DNA of 49,442 nucleotides from Rhizorhapis sp. SPR117 (GCF_021742065.1 NZ_JAKKIE010000031.1:1-49442), one strand, 5' to 3'; positions 17,612 through 27,686 are shown, counted from the stretch's first letter. A program made the numbers and translations. Notes: generated by a model from the sequence alone, not told the origin.

Positions 17612-18979
17612 ATGGCCAAGGCGAAGAAGAAATATGTCTGTCAGAAATGCGGATCGGTGTCGTATCGCTGGCAAGGGCAGTGCGATGATTGTGGTGAGTG
17701 GAACAGCCTGATCGAAGAAGCGACTGAAACCGTTTTTAGTGCACGGCACAGTCTGCAATCGGGCGGCCGGTCGGTCGCGCTGGTAGGCCTTGATAGCGAC
17801 GTGCGCCTGCCACCACGCGAAAAGACAGGGATTGCTGAATTTGACCGGGCGCTTGGCGGTGGATTGGTCGCGGGATCGGCAACATTGATTGGTGGTGATC
17901 CCGGCATCGGCAAGTCGACCTTGTTGTTGCAGGCAGCGGCGCTGATGGCGGCGCGAGGGTTGGCCGTCGCCTATATCAGTGGGGAGGAAGCCGCCGATCA
18001 GGTGCGTTTGCGCGCGCAGCGGCTGGGGCTTGGAAAGTCTCCGGTGCAGCTCGCCTCGGCAACGTCCGTACGCGATATTCTGACTACGCTGGGGCAAGGC
18101 GCGCCGCCGGCATTGCTGGTCATTGATTCGATTCAGACAATGCACAGCGATCTGATCGAAGGCGCACCCGGTACGGTCAGCCAGGTGCGCGCGTCTGCTC
18201 AGGAATTGATCCGTTTTGCCAAGGAGCGCGGCACGGCCGTGGTCCTGGTCGGTCATGTCACCAAAGATGGCAGCATCGCGGGGCCGCGTGTTCTGGAACA
18301 TATGGTCGACACGGTATTGAGCTTTGAAGGGGAGCGCAGCCATCAATATCGTATTTTGCGGGCGAACAAGAATCGATTTGGCGGCACGGATGAAATCGGC
18401 GTGTTTTCGATGGAGACGGAAGGGTTGACGGAAGTCGCCAATCCATCGGCGTTATTTCTGACTCATCGTGACGAAAATGTGACCGGCGCGACGGTGTTTC
18501 CGGCATTGGAAGGCACGCGGCCCGTATTGGTGGAAATTCAGGCCTTGACGGTGCGACTGGCAAGTGGTGCCACACCGCGTCGCGCTGTGGTCGGATGGGA
18601 CAGCGGACGGCTGGCGATGATCCTGGCTGTGCTGGAGGCGCGTTGCGGGCTTAATGTGTCGTCTTGTGAGGTTTACCTCAATATTGCGGGCGGTTACCGC
18701 ATTTCCGACCCGGCGGCCGACCTGGCTGTGGCAGCGGCACTCATTTCGGCGCTTTCCGAACGACCAGTGCCAGGGGACGTGATATTATTTGGAGAAGTCG
18801 CCCTGTCCGGCGAAATTCGGCCGGTGGCTCATGCCGCACTTCGTTTGCGCGAATCGGCAAAATTAGGCTTCACCCGTGCTCTCGTGCCAGCTTCCGTGAC
18901 GGACAAGGCGGCGGACATTTCAACAGCTGGCTTCAGAACGCTCGCGCAATTTGTTGACCATATGCTTGGGCGCGATTAG
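17612..18979 (+). CDS. radA: DNA repair protein RadA
   Basis: A 455-residue RecA-like ATPase that drives branch migration in recombinational repair. It has the N-terminal four-Cys zinc finger (CQKCGSVSYRWQGQCDDC), Walker A GGDPGIGKSTLLL, Walker B LLVIDSIQT, the RadA hallmark KNRFGGTDEIGVF, and a C-terminal Lon-protease-like domain (from about residue 285) with YLNIAGGYRISDPAADLA. Full length. It leads a same-strand run with cvpA, the IscU-like gene, the antiporter and DUF423. Confidence 0.97.
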   Translation: MAKAKKKYVCQKCGSVSYRWQGQCDDCGEWNSLIEEATETVFSARHSLQSGGRSVALVGLDSDVRLPPREKTGIAEFDRALGGGLVAGSATLIGGDPGIGKSTLLLQAAALMAARGLAVAYISGEEAADQVRLRAQRLGLGKSPVQLASATSVRDILTTLGQGAPPALLVIDSIQTMHSDLIEGAPGTVSQVRASAQELIRFAKERGTAVVLVGHVTKDGSIAGPRVLEHMVDTVLSFEGERSHQYRILRANKNRFGGTDEIGVFSMETEGLTEVANPSALFLTHRDENVTGATVFPALEGTRPVLVEIQALTVRLASGATPRRAVVGWDSGRLAMILAVLEARCGLNVSSCEVYLNIAGGYRISDPAADLAVAAALISALSERPVPGDVILFGEVALSGEIRPVAHAALRLRESAKLGFTRALVPASVTDKAADISTAGFRTLAQFVDHMLGRD

Positions 18980-18989
18980 CGAACGGATC

Positions 18990-19514
18990 ATGACAGCTCT
19001 TGATATTATCATTCTGACCCTGATCGGCGGCGGCGCTATTTTTGGGTTTCTGCGCGGTTTTGTAATGGAAACATTATCGCTCATCGCGTGGGTTCTGGCG
19101 ATATTTGCAATCCGGATGTTTCATACGCCTGCTACGGCATGGCTGATCGGGCCGACAGGAACTGAATCGGGTGCAGCGGTACTGGCGTTTATTCTGGTAT
19201 TCGGCATCACATTTACGGCGGGGAAATTTCTGGCCCGATCATTGGGCGCCCGGACGCGCCAGTCCATCCTGGGACCTGTGGACCGTTTGCTTGGGCTTGG
19301 TTTCGGGGCTCTCAAGGGTCTGATTGGCGCCACGTTGCTATTCATGTTGGCGAGTCTGGTTTATGATACCATATATGGCGGCGCGGCCAAGCGCCCCGAA
19401 TGGATGACGGCATCGCGCAGCTATCCGTTACTCAGCGCCAGCGGCAAGGCCATGAGCGAATTTGTCGCCGAACAACGGGGCAAGCCCGCTAATGAGGGTG
19501 ATGCGACCGAATGA
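18990..19514 (+). CDS. CvpA family membrane protein
   Basis: A 174-residue protein with four hydrophobic segments; the family start TALDIIILTLIGGGAIFGFL and RGFVMETLSLIAWVLAIF are clear. CvpA proteins are inner-membrane proteins tied to colicin V production and envelope stress in E. coli; the exact role is unclear. The ATG at 18990 is chosen because upstream codons overlap radA. Its stop overlaps the next start (ATGA). Confidence 0.85.
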   Translation: MTALDIIILTLIGGGAIFGFLRGFVMETLSLIAWVLAIFAIRMFHTPATAWLIGPTGTESGAAVLAFILVFGITFTAGKFLARSLGARTRQSILGPVDRLLGLGFGALKGLIGATLLFMLASLVYDTIYGGAAKRPEWMTASRSYPLLSASGKAMSEFVAEQRGKPANEGDATE

Positions 19515-19960
19515 ATGCACCGCTTTATAACAGGGATATCTTGCGACTTGCCGCGTCGATTCCACATCATCAGCGGTTGATCGATCCTCAGGCCAGCGTA
19601 GTAAAGCGCTCAATGACCTGCGGAAGCCGCGTGATTGCCGACGTTCGGGTCGATGCCAGAGCATGCCTTATCGATCTTGGTCTGGAAGTGCGTGCCTGTG
19701 CTTTGGGTCAGGCATCCGCGTCGCTGATGGCGTCCCATGCAATAGGCAAATCGCTGGAGGAATTGGTAGCCGCCCGCGATGCGTTGGCGGACTGGCTGGC
19801 GGGGCAGGGCGATACTCTCGATTCCACTCCGGATTTCTGGCCCGGATTCGATCTTATCACACCAGCCCGCAATTATCCCGCACGCCATCCCTCGATCCGG
19901 TTGGGGTTTGAAGCGGTAGCGGAAGCTATGGCCATCGCCGCCGGGCAGAGCGCACCGTGA
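19511..19960 (+). CDS. IscU/NifU-N-like Fe-S scaffold protein lacking the third Cys
   Basis: A 149-residue protein resembling the IscU/NifU N-terminal scaffold. Cys37 (MTCGSRV) and Cys63 (ACALGQASASL) match the first two cluster-binding Cys of IscU, but the third (expected in an HC-S-x-L motif) is replaced by Pro in HPSIRL. It may therefore carry a labile cluster with another ligand, or have lost assembly activity. It is coupled by ATGA to cvpA and by GTGA to the antiporter gene. No isc or suf genes are near. Confidence 0.75.
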   Translation: MNAPLYNRDILRLAASIPHHQRLIDPQASVVKRSMTCGSRVIADVRVDARACLIDLGLEVRACALGQASASLMASHAIGKSLEELVAARDALADWLAGQGDTLDSTPDFWPGFDLITPARNYPARHPSIRLGFEAVAEAMAIAAGQSAP

Positions 19961-21765
19961 AGCCCGCATTGGCGCAAGCCGCGAGCGCGACTGATATTCT
20001 GCTAACGGACGGAGTGATCCTGCTCGGCGTGGCGCTGATTTTCGTCATGCTATTCCGCCGCCTCGGCCTTGGCGCGGTGCTGGGCTATCTGATTGCGGGC
20101 GCGCTGGTAGGGCCACAGGGCCTTGGGCTTGTGGGCGACGCGCAATCGAAGCTAGCCATTGCGGAAATTGGCATTGTCCTGCTGCTTTTTCTTGTCGGAC
20201 TGGAGCTTAACCCCCAGCGATTGTGGCGATTGAAACGCGACATATTCGCCTTGGGTTTGGTGCAGGTCACGCTCTGCGGTGCTGCGCTGACGGCAATCAT
20301 CTATTATTCCACACAATTCAGTTGGGGCGCCGCGATTGCCCTTGGCCTGCCGCTCGGTTTGTCATCGACGGCGCAGGTCTTGCCAAGCCTTAAGAGCAGC
20401 GGCCGGATCAACTCACCTTTTGGTGAAAAGGCTTTTTCAATCCTGCTGTTTCAGGATTTGTCCATCGTACCACTGATCACCATCGTTGCAGCTTTGTCGC
20501 GCAATCCCGCCGATGCGCTGGGACCGCCGGGATGGCAGCTTGCACTCTACACAGTCGCGGCGATAGCCGGGCTGGTGCTGGCGGGAAAGTTCATCCTCAA
20601 TCCATTATTGAAGCTGGCAGGCAGGCTGGGCGAGCGTGAATTATTCATTGTCGTTGGGCTATTCACGGTTCTCGCCAGTGCCGCATTGATGCATTCTCTG
20701 CACCTTTCAACCGCTCTGGGCGCTTTCGTCGCGGGCGTCATGCTGGCCGATTCTCCTTATCGACATGAGATCGAATCCGATGTGGAGCCATTCCGTTCCA
20801 TCTTGCTGGGGCTGTTCTTTCTTGCAGTGGGTATGGTGCTCGATGTGCACGCCATTCTGGCCAGTCCTCTTTTTATCTTCACCATGGCCGCCGCTCTTGT
20901 CGCAACGAAGGTCGGCATCATTTTCGTGCTGGGCCGCGTGTTTGGGATGGAAACCAAACAGGCATTCGCCCTGGGTCTGCTGCTTAGTCAGGGCGGTGAA
21001 TTCGGTTTTGTCCTCTTTACCCAGGCGCAACATGCCCTGCTTATCGCGCCGCAGGCCGCCAGTATGTTCAGCGCGATCGTCACCATATCCATGGCGACAA
21101 CGCCGTTCCTGTTGCTGCTTGCCCGCAAGCTGGAATTTGCGAGGCCATCGAATGAAGAGGAACCTGCGGGACCCGACGAAGCAGTGCAAGGTAGCGCGCT
21201 TGTCATCGGTTATGGGCGCTTTGGACAGACGGTTGCACAGATGCTGATGGGTCATGGTTGCGGCGTTACCCTGATCGACAGAAAGCCTGCGCAGATTGAA
21301 ATGAGCAGCCAGTTCAACATGAAGGTCTATTATGGCGATGGCACCCGTGTAGATCTTTTGCGGCGTGCGGGTGGAGAAAAAGTACGTATTATCGCCTTTT
21401 GCATCGATGGAAATGGGCTTGATACTGCAACGCTTCGCCAGGTGACGGAAGCCTTTCCGCAAGCGGCGATATTTGTACGCGCCTATGATCGGCAACATTT
21501 GTTGCGACTTGGCGGGATGGATATTGCCGGGGTGGTACGTGAGGTATTCGAATCGGCAATTTCCATGGGGACTCAGGCGATGAAGGCACTGGGTCTGCCG
21601 GATAAAGAGATCACCGAAGTGGTACGCCGCTACCGGGAAAATGACCGGCAAAGACTGGACGCACAGGATGCAGCGGGGACTTTGCATGCGGCCAAGGATC
21701 TGATGTTTCGTCCCGGCCATAGTATGCGCGCATCCGATGGCGGTTTTGAAGGAGAAAGCGGATGA
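19957..21765 (+). CDS. CPA2 cation:proton antiporter with RCK domain (KefB/KefC type)
   Basis: A 602-residue protein. The first 400 residues form a Na+/H+-exchanger fold with about twelve membrane segments, including GIVLLLFLVGLELNP and GLPLGLSSTAQVLPSL. Residues 405-520 are a TrkA-N/RCK nucleotide-binding domain (LVIGYGRFGQTVAQML), which in Kef systems senses NAD(H) and glutathione adducts. The GTG start overlaps the upstream stop. A KefF/KefG accessory gene is not present. Likely K+ or Na+ efflux. Confidence 0.9.
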   Translation: MKPALAQAASATDILLTDGVILLGVALIFVMLFRRLGLGAVLGYLIAGALVGPQGLGLVGDAQSKLAIAEIGIVLLLFLVGLELNPQRLWRLKRDIFALGLVQVTLCGAALTAIIYYSTQFSWGAAIALGLPLGLSSTAQVLPSLKSSGRINSPFGEKAFSILLFQDLSIVPLITIVAALSRNPADALGPPGWQLALYTVAAIAGLVLAGKFILNPLLKLAGRLGERELFIVVGLFTVLASAALMHSLHLSTALGAFVAGVMLADSPYRHEIESDVEPFRSILLGLFFLAVGMVLDVHAILASPLFIFTMAAALVATKVGIIFVLGRVFGMETKQAFALGLLLSQGGEFGFVLFTQAQHALLIAPQAASMFSAIVTISMATTPFLLLLARKLEFARPSNEEEPAGPDEAVQGSALVIGYGRFGQTVAQMLMGHGCGVTLIDRKPAQIEMSSQFNMKVYYGDGTRVDLLRRAGGEKVRIIAFCIDGNGLDTATLRQVTEAFPQAAIFVRAYDRQHLLRLGGMDIAGVVREVFESAISMGTQAMKALGLPDKEITEVVRRYRENDRQRLDAQDAAGTLHAAKDLMFRPGHSMRASDGGFEGESG

Positions 21766-22088
21766 TTGCGTTCTTTGCGGCCTTGTCCGCTGCGATTGCG
21801 GTTGGAGCGGGCGCATTTGGCGCTCATGGCGCGCCAAATGCTGAAGCAAGCGATTGGCTGAAGACCGGGGGCATGTACCAGCTTGTTCATGCGGTTGCGG
21901 CGCTGGCGATTTTGCAATTCGCGCGCGGTCCGGCCATCATGTTGTTGGTCGGCGGTGCGATTTTTGCGCTGACGCTGTACGCCATGGCTTGGGGAGCGCC
22001 ACGCTGGTTCGGCGCAATTACGCCGATTGGCGGAAGCTTACTGATCATCGGTTGGCTTTGGACTGCCTGGATTGCATTCAAGTCTTGA
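21762..22088 (+). CDS. DUF423 family small membrane protein
   Basis: A 108-residue protein with four hydrophobic segments. The family signature is AVGAGAFGAHGAP near the start and YQLVHAVAALAI, with GGAIFALTLYAMAWGAPRWFGAITPIGG later. The function is unknown. It overlaps the antiporter gene by ATGA and is the last of this coupled run, convergent with aroB. Confidence 0.88.
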   Translation: MIAFFAALSAAIAVGAGAFGAHGAPNAEASDWLKTGGMYQLVHAVAALAILQFARGPAIMLLVGGAIFALTLYAMAWGAPRWFGAITPIGGSLLIIGWLWTAWIAFKS

Positions 22089-22101
22089 TACATCGACAGG
22101 T

Positions 22102-23205
22102 TTAGCGCGTTTCTTCATCCAGAAATGCGGCCACGTCCTTCAGGTCGACATCCTTGGCAAGAAATGTCTGACCAATGCCTCGCGCCAGAAGGAAGGGCAG
22201 CTTGCCGCCTGCCATTTTCTTGTCATGCAGCATATGTTCTACGAGAATTTCTCCCGGCGCCGAGACATGCGCACCTGCAAGGTCATGGGGTAGTCCAACC
22301 GAAGCCAGATGCGTGCTGACGCGCGCCGCATCCTCCATACTGCAATGGCCCATGCGCGCCGAAAAGCGGAAAGCCAAGGCCATGCCTGCGGCTACGGCTT
22401 CACCATGTAGCAGCGTGCTGGAAAAGCCGGTTTCGGCCTCCAGCGCATGTCCAAAGGTATGGCCCAGATTCAAAAGCGCTCGGCGGCCGCTGGTTTCGCG
22501 TTCGTCCTCTCCAACGATCGCGGCCTTGGCCCTGACGCTTTTTTCAATGGCAGTCATTCGGGCGACCATGTCGCCTGCGATCAGTGCCGGACCGTTTGCT
22601 TCACACCATGCAAAGAAATCCGCATTGTTGATCAGGCCGTATTTGACGACCTCTGCATAGCCTGCGGCCAGTTCGCGTGCAGGCAGCGTGTCGAGTGAGG
22701 AGGGATCGATCAGTACGAAGGCAGGCTGGTGAAACGCGCCGATCAGATTCTTGCCGGCGCGAGTGTTGATTGCTGTCTTGCCGCCAACTGAACTGTCGAC
22801 CTGCGCCAGCAGCGTGGTCGGAATCTGTATAAATTGACAACCCCGCTTCAGGATAGCCGCTGCAAAACCAACAAGATCGCCAATCACACCGCCGCCCAAC
22901 GCAACAATGTGATCGCTCCGTTCGATACCAAGATCAAGCAATTGGTCAGCCAGTTTTGCCAGAGATTCCCAACTTTTTGTGGCTTCCCCACTCGGCAATA
23001 TTATCGGTTGAACCATGATGTTACCCTGCTGAAGCGCACGGGTCAGGCGAGGCAATTGCGCCGCGGCAACGTTATCATCGGTGACGACAACCAAGCGCTC
23101 ATTACGCGCAAACCCGGCCAGATGCGCCACCGCCTGGTCGATCGCGCCCTGCGTTACCAATATGTCATAACTGCGCTCACCCAGAGCGACCGGGATTATC
23201 GCCAT
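22102..23205 (-). CDS. aroB: 3-dehydroquinate synthase
   Basis: A 367-residue enzyme converting DAHP to 3-dehydroquinate in the shikimate pathway, using NAD+ and a divalent metal. Visible motifs: ALGGGVIGDLVGFAAAI, the Gly-rich LAQVDSSVGGKTAIN, GYAEVVKYGLI and the metal-binding NLGHTFGHALE. Full length. It overlaps aroK by 10 bp, so the two are coupled, a common arrangement. Confidence 0.97.
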   Translation of the reverse strand: MAIIPVALGERSYDILVTQGAIDQAVAHLAGFARNERLVVVTDDNVAAAQLPRLTRALQQGNIMVQPIILPSGEATKSWESLAKLADQLLDLGIERSDHIVALGGGVIGDLVGFAAAILKRGCQFIQIPTTLLAQVDSSVGGKTAINTRAGKNLIGAFHQPAFVLIDPSSLDTLPARELAAGYAEVVKYGLINNADFFAWCEANGPALIAGDMVARMTAIEKSVRAKAAIVGEDERETSGRRALLNLGHTFGHALEAETGFSSTLLHGEAVAAGMALAFRFSARMGHCSMEDAARVSTHLASVGLPHDLAGAHVSAPGEILVEHMLHDKKMAGGKLPFLLARGIGQTFLAKDVDLKDVAAFLDEETR

Positions 23206-23741
23206 TCTTCCAGCGCCTTCATGATCTTGTCCACCGTCGCATCATGCGGAGCGGTTATGCTTTTTACATGGATTGGGGCAAGCGCATAGATCGGGTTACG
23301 CTTTGCCGCCAGCTCCGTCAAAACAGTGCGCGGGTCCTTGCCTGCGAGAAGAGGGCGTCCTTCGCGCCGTGAGACCCGATCTACCAATATGTCGATATCC
23401 GCATCGAGCCAGACGGTGACAGCATGCGACAAGATTTCCTCACGCGTATCATCCTGGATGAACGCGCCGCCGCCGGTTGCAATAACCTTTGGTGAGCCAT
23501 CCATAAGCCGCGCGATCACGCGCCGCTCGCCATCGCGGAAATGTGCTTCGCCGAAACGTTCGAAAATGTCGGCTATGCTCATGCCCGCGGCTTGTACGAT
23601 TTCATCGTCGGCATCAATGAACGGCAAGCCCAGACGTGCCGCCAACCGCCGTCCCACGGTCGATTTGCCAACACCCATCATACCGATCAACACAATGGGG
23701 CAATTGATCGCCGGATTGAAGGATTTCAGGTTTCGTTGCAT
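23196..23741 (-). CDS. aroK: Shikimate kinase
   Basis: A 181-residue P-loop kinase phosphorylating shikimate. Walker A is GMMGVGKSTVGRRLA; the shikimate-binding DADDEIV and the GGGAFI loop are present, with the lid Arg in RREGRPLL. The ATG at 23741 (MQRNLKSF) gives a normal length; the frame is open for 43 codons more, but that stretch is basic and unlike the family. First gene of aroK-aroB. Confidence 0.95.
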   Translation of the reverse strand: MQRNLKSFNPAINCPIVLIGMMGVGKSTVGRRLAARLGLPFIDADDEIVQAAGMSIADIFERFGEAHFRDGERRVIARLMDGSPKVIATGGGAFIQDDTREEILSHAVTVWLDADIDILVDRVSRREGRPLLAGKDPRTVLTELAAKRNPIYALAPIHVKSITAPHDATVDKIMKALEEWR

Positions 23742-23851
23742 GGCAGGCGCGGCTATACAGCCCCGAGCCAGTCGGGCAAATCGTCTTTTTATTTGATTGC
23801 GCCGTTTGCGGAGGCTGGAAATAGGCCCCCGGTTGGCGGTAGGGAGCGTGT

Positions 23852-24010
23852 ATGAGGAATAGAAGAACAAGCAGTAGCCGCCCGCTCATCATCTGGATTG
23901 TCATGATCGCGATTGTGGGCGGTGGGCTCTGGTATCTTTGGTCACGGGGTGGCCAGCAGGAACAGGTTCGCGTTGAAAAACTGATCTCTTCAGACAGGTT
24001 TGCGCAATAA
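23852..24010 (+). CDS. Small single-pass membrane protein (52 aa)
   Basis: An ATG at 23852 opens 52 codons ending TAA at 24010: basic start MRNRRTSSSR, one hydrophobic helix (PLIIWIVMIAIVGGGLWYLW), then a polar tail ending SSDRFAQ. Topology is N-in, C-periplasmic. GTAGGGAGCG upstream is a plausible ribosome site. It abuts the start of the next gene (ATG two bases after the stop), which suggests coupling. Family not recognised. Confidence 0.65.
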   Translation: MRNRRTSSSRPLIIWIVMIAIVGGGLWYLWSRGGQQEQVRVEKLISSDRFAQ

Positions 24011-24011
24011 T

Positions 24012-25811
24012 ATGGCCATGCGCCGTCGTACAAAACATTGGCTTTTCGCCGGGTTGGCGACTGTGGCGCTTGCCATTCCGGCGATTGGGCAGGATGCGCC
24101 TGAATCGCTGTTGCCGCCCGGTTTTGGCGAAGCCGTGCCATCCGATGGAACACCGCTTTCGCTGCCCCCATCGCAGGGCGAAAAGCCTGCACCACCATCG
24201 GAAGCGACAGCCTCTCTTCCAGAGATTTTGCTTAATGAGGGCGACGACCAGAAGGATGGCGAAGAGGAAGATATAGAGCTTGCACGAAGCAAGATGGACT
24301 TGCCTGCCGCGGCACGCCGCTCGCTGGACCGCATCGGTGTCATAACGCCGCGCAGGCACGGGCTTGCACCAGATGCCTTTGGCGAGGCTGATGGCGGCTA
24401 TCTGGTGGCGCTGATGAAAAAGACTCAGGCGCCCATCATTTCGCGTTGGGCGTCCATCCTACTGCGGCGAACGCTTTTATCAGCTACCGATACACCCGCC
24501 CACGTGAATGGTGCGGATTGGGCCGCCGAGCGAGCCTGGCTGCTCCTGCGGATGGGAGAGGCCGATGCCGCCCGCATGATGGTGCAGAGCGTCGATGTCG
24601 TTGATTATACGCCTCGTCTGTTCGCCATTGCCATGCAGACCTATTTGGCGACCGCTGATCCCGCCGGCCTTTGTCCGCTGACAGGATTGGCGCTGCGCGT
24701 CAGCAAAGAACCGGGTTGGAATCTGAGCCGTGCCATTTGCGCGTCGCTTTCAGGTGATCAGAGTATGGCCAGCGCTTTGTTGGACGAAGCGGCACGGCGC
24801 AGAACGGCGCGCGGCATTGATTTTCATCTGGCGGAAAAAGTGGTGGGCGCAGGGCTGAACAGCCGTCGTTCGGTGAACATCGAATGGGAAGGCGTTGATC
24901 GGATAACCGCCTGGCGTTTCGGCATGGCGACGGCAACCGCGGTGGAAATACCCGACAGGCTTTGGCGCGGCGTAAGCCCGCATGTTCAGGCATGGAAGGC
25001 CCGCGCGGCGTTGTTGCCGATGGAGTCGCGTCTTGGTTCGGTCAATATGGCCGCGCGTCTCGGGGTGTTTTCCAACGCCGCTCTTGTCGATTTTTACGGC
25101 CGCCTTGGTGAACAGGAAGGCGCCGACACAAGCGAGGGCGTGCGGGCCATGCGCACCGCCTATACCGGCGAAGATATGGCGCAGCGACTGACGGCAATGC
25201 ACAGTTTCTGGACGAAGGAAGACAAGCCTGATTACGCAGGATATGTCGCCATGGCTCGCGCCGCTGCGCGCCTGCCGGTCAGTTCAGAGGTCGGTGAGGA
25301 CATAGCGCCACTTATTGCGTCGATGCTTGCCGCCGGACTTGATCGCAACGCGGTGGCATGGAGTGAAGTTGCCGGGAAGATGAGCGGTCAAGCAGGTGAA
25401 GATGCGTGGGCCATGCTGGCGCTTGGATCACCGCGGCCGCGCGTGGATACGGGCTATAATCGGGTCGATCAGTATAAGGGGAGGGATGAAAGCGTGAATT
25501 TCATCAAATCCCGTATGCTGGTTGCGGGACTTGCCGGATTGGGACGTATGAACCGCGCAGATATGACGAAAATCGCGCCTGAAATTGGCTTGCGTCCAGG
25601 CTATTCATCGCGCTGGACCCGGGCGATAGACGCTGCGGCGCAACGCAGGGAGGCGGGGACTGTCGCATTGCTTGCTGCTGTCGGTATGCAGGGCAACAAT
25701 TGGCACCAGCTTCCGCCGGAACATCTGTTCCATATCGTTTCGGCATTGCGGCGGTCCGGTTTTGAACCCGAAGCGCGGATGATCGCGGCAGAGGCCATCG
25801 CGCGCCTTTAG
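24012..25811 (+). CDS. Periplasmic protein of unknown function
   Basis: A 599-residue protein with a signal peptide (TKHWLFAGLATVALAIPAIG, cleavage near AIGQ), an acidic Pro-rich linker (residues 25-85), then 500 residues of Ala-rich helices that look like TPR-type helical repeats. No catalytic motif is seen. The ATG at 24012 follows the small membrane gene directly; a TTG four codons earlier is weaker. It lies between aroK and xerD; I cannot name a function. A structural or scaffolding envelope role is possible. Confidence 0.7.
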   Translation: MAMRRRTKHWLFAGLATVALAIPAIGQDAPESLLPPGFGEAVPSDGTPLSLPPSQGEKPAPPSEATASLPEILLNEGDDQKDGEEEDIELARSKMDLPAAARRSLDRIGVITPRRHGLAPDAFGEADGGYLVALMKKTQAPIISRWASILLRRTLLSATDTPAHVNGADWAAERAWLLLRMGEADAARMMVQSVDVVDYTPRLFAIAMQTYLATADPAGLCPLTGLALRVSKEPGWNLSRAICASLSGDQSMASALLDEAARRRTARGIDFHLAEKVVGAGLNSRRSVNIEWEGVDRITAWRFGMATATAVEIPDRLWRGVSPHVQAWKARAALLPMESRLGSVNMAARLGVFSNAALVDFYGRLGEQEGADTSEGVRAMRTAYTGEDMAQRLTAMHSFWTKEDKPDYAGYVAMARAAARLPVSSEVGEDIAPLIASMLAAGLDRNAVAWSEVAGKMSGQAGEDAWAMLALGSPRPRVDTGYNRVDQYKGRDESVNFIKSRMLVAGLAGLGRMNRADMTKIAPEIGLRPGYSSRWTRAIDAAAQRREAGTVALLAAVGMQGNNWHQLPPEHLFHIVSALRRSGFEPEARMIAAEAIARL

Positions 25812-25833
25812 GGTCACAGGGGCATTGGCGGCG

Positions 25834-26730
25834 ATGAACGACATGGACCTGATCGATCGCTTTCTTGAAATGATGGCGGCAGAGCGGGGGGCGGTGCGCA
25901 ATACGCTGTTTGCTTACCGCACGGATCTTGTTCAGGCGTCCCAACAGCTTGAAGGCAGGCTCGAACATGCCGGGCAGCCCGAACTTTCCGGTTTTGGCGA
26001 GCAATGGATGACGCTCGCTGCATCAACTGCTGGACGAAAGGCCTCCGCGCTTCGCCGGTTTTTTGCTTTTCTGCAGGAGGAGGGACTTCGTGCGGACGAT
26101 CCATCGGCGGCGCTGCCGCGACCGACGCGGAAACGACCACTTCCCAAGCTATTGAGCCATGACGAATTGGAAAGGATGTTCGCGGTCATCGCGGAACGGA
26201 CCGGACGTGCGATCGAATCACCGCTGGACGCCCGCCTTTCCGCGCTTGTCGAACTGCTTTACGGGTCGGGTTTGCGGGCCAGTGAACTGGTGTCATTACC
26301 GCGTAAATCAATCGTGTCGGATCGCCCTTTCCTGATCCTGCGGGGCAAGGGCGGGCGGGAGCGGATGGTGCCGATTTCCGACCGCGCCCGCGCTGCGGTC
26401 TTTTTGTGGTCGGAATATGTGCCGGCGGATTCGCCCTGGCTGTTTCCTTCTGGCAAAAGCCATCTCAGCCGTATCCGTCTGTACCAACTGGTGAAGGAAC
26501 TGGCCGCCGCGGCGGGGATCGCGCCGGAACGGGTAAGCCCCCATGTTCTGCGCCATGCCTTTGCCACGCATTTGCTGGAAGGTGGGGCGGATTTGCGTGC
26601 CTTGCAAACCATGCTGGGTCACGCTGACATCGGGACAACCGAAATTTACACGCATGTCGATAGCCGCCGTCTGGTCGAACTGGTCAACGCGCGCCATCCC
26701 CTCGTTGACCTGAAGCGTCGAGAGCCTTAA
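25834..26730 (+). CDS. xerD: Tyrosine recombinase XerD
   Basis: A 298-residue recombinase that resolves chromosome dimers at dif with XerC. The N-terminal SAM-like domain starts [19 protein letters not shown]; catalytic residues are in [12 protein letters not shown] (Arg), [12 protein letters not shown] (His-x-x-Arg), [17 protein letters not shown] (His and Tyr). Naming D rather than C rests on its position next to accA in this group and overall length. Confidence 0.88.
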   Translation: MNDMDLIDRFLEMMAAERGAVRNTLFAYRTDLVQASQQLEGRLEHAGQPELSGFGEQWMTLAASTAGRKASALRRFFAFLQEEGLRADDPSAALPRPTRKRPLPKLLSHDELERMFAVIAERTGRAIESPLDARLSALVELLYGSGLRASELVSLPRKSIVSDRPFLILRGKGGRERMVPISDRARAAVFLWSEYVPADSPWLFPSGKSHLSRIRLYQLVKELAAAAGIAPERVSPHVLRHAFATHLLEGGADLRALQTMLGHADIGTTEIYTHVDSRRLVELVNARHPLVDLKRREP

Positions 26731-26741
26731 CGCCAGCGGCT

Positions 26742-27686
26742 ATGGTAAGTTTTCTCGATTTCGAAAAGCCGATAGCGGCCCTGCAGGCCCGTATCACCGA
26801 ATTGCGCGAAACCGCTGACGAAGGCGCGCTGGACATCGACGCTGAAATCCAGCGGTTGCAAGCTCGTTCGGACAAGATGCTGGCCGATACCTATGCGAAG
26901 CTTTCGCCTTGGCAGAAGACGCAGGTGGCGCGGCATCCCGAACGGCCCCATTTCAAACATTATGTCGCGGGTATTTTCGAGGAATTCATTCCTTTGGCCG
27001 GGGACCGAGCCTTTGGTGATGATCAGGCGATTCTCGGCGGTTTTGCGCGATTGGGAAAGCGTCGGGTGATGGTGATCGGCCATGAAAAGGGCGATGACAC
27101 CGCAAGCCGTCTCAAACATAATTTCGGGATGGGCAAGCCAGAGGGTTATCGCAAGGCGATCCGTCTGATGCAGCTTGCCGACCGGTTCGGCTTGCCAGTG
27201 GTGACGCTCGTGGACACATCTGGCGCTTTTCCAGGCGTTCAGGCGGAAGAACGCGGGCAAGCCGAAGCCATTGCGAGATCGACCGAACAATGCCTCGCGC
27301 TTGGTGTGCCGATGGTTGCCGCGATTGTGGGAGAGGGGGGCTCAGGCGGTGCGGTGGCCTTGGCCGCTGCCAATCGTGTATTGATGTTCGAACATGCCGT
27401 TTATTCAGTCATATCGCCTGAAGGTTGTGCCTCGATTCTCTGGCGGACGGCCGAAAAGGCCAGCGAGGCTGCTGCTGCGATGCAAATTACAGCCAATGAT
27501 CTGCTGGGACAGGGCGTCATTGATCGAATCGTGAAGGAACCGGTTGGCGGCGCACATCGTGATCCGGCGACGGCCATCAAGACTCTGGGGAGTGCTATTG
27601 CCGAGGAACTGGATCAGCTTTCACGTCAACCCCGGGACAAATTGCGCATCGCACGGCAGGACAAGTTTCTGGCAATGGGCACCTGA
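26742..27686 (+). CDS. accA: Acetyl-CoA carboxylase carboxyltransferase alpha subunit
   Basis: A 314-residue subunit that, with AccD, moves the carboxyl group from biotin to acetyl-CoA, the first step of fatty-acid synthesis. Family marks: [64 protein letters not shown] and [17 protein letters not shown]. Full length. It follows xerD by 11 bp. Confidence 0.97.
   Translation: MVSFLDFEKPIAALQARITELRETADEGALDIDAEIQRLQARSDKMLADTYAKLSPWQKTQVARHPERPHFKHYVAGIFEEFIPLAGDRAFGDDQAILGGFARLGKRRVMVIGHEKGDDTASRLKHNFGMGKPEGYRKAIRLMQLADRFGLPVVTLVDTSGAFPGVQAEERGQAEAIARSTEQCLALGVPMVAAIVGEGGSGGAVALAAANRVLMFEHAVYSVISPEGCASILWRTAEKASEAAAAMQITANDLLGQGVIDRIVKEPVGGAHRDPATAIKTLGSAIAEELDQLSRQPRDKLRIARQDKFLAMGT

Noticed and set aside
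20707..21849. 380-codon open frame on the minus strand
   Set aside because: It opposes the CPA2 antiporter, which has intact membrane and RCK motifs; no start site is supported.
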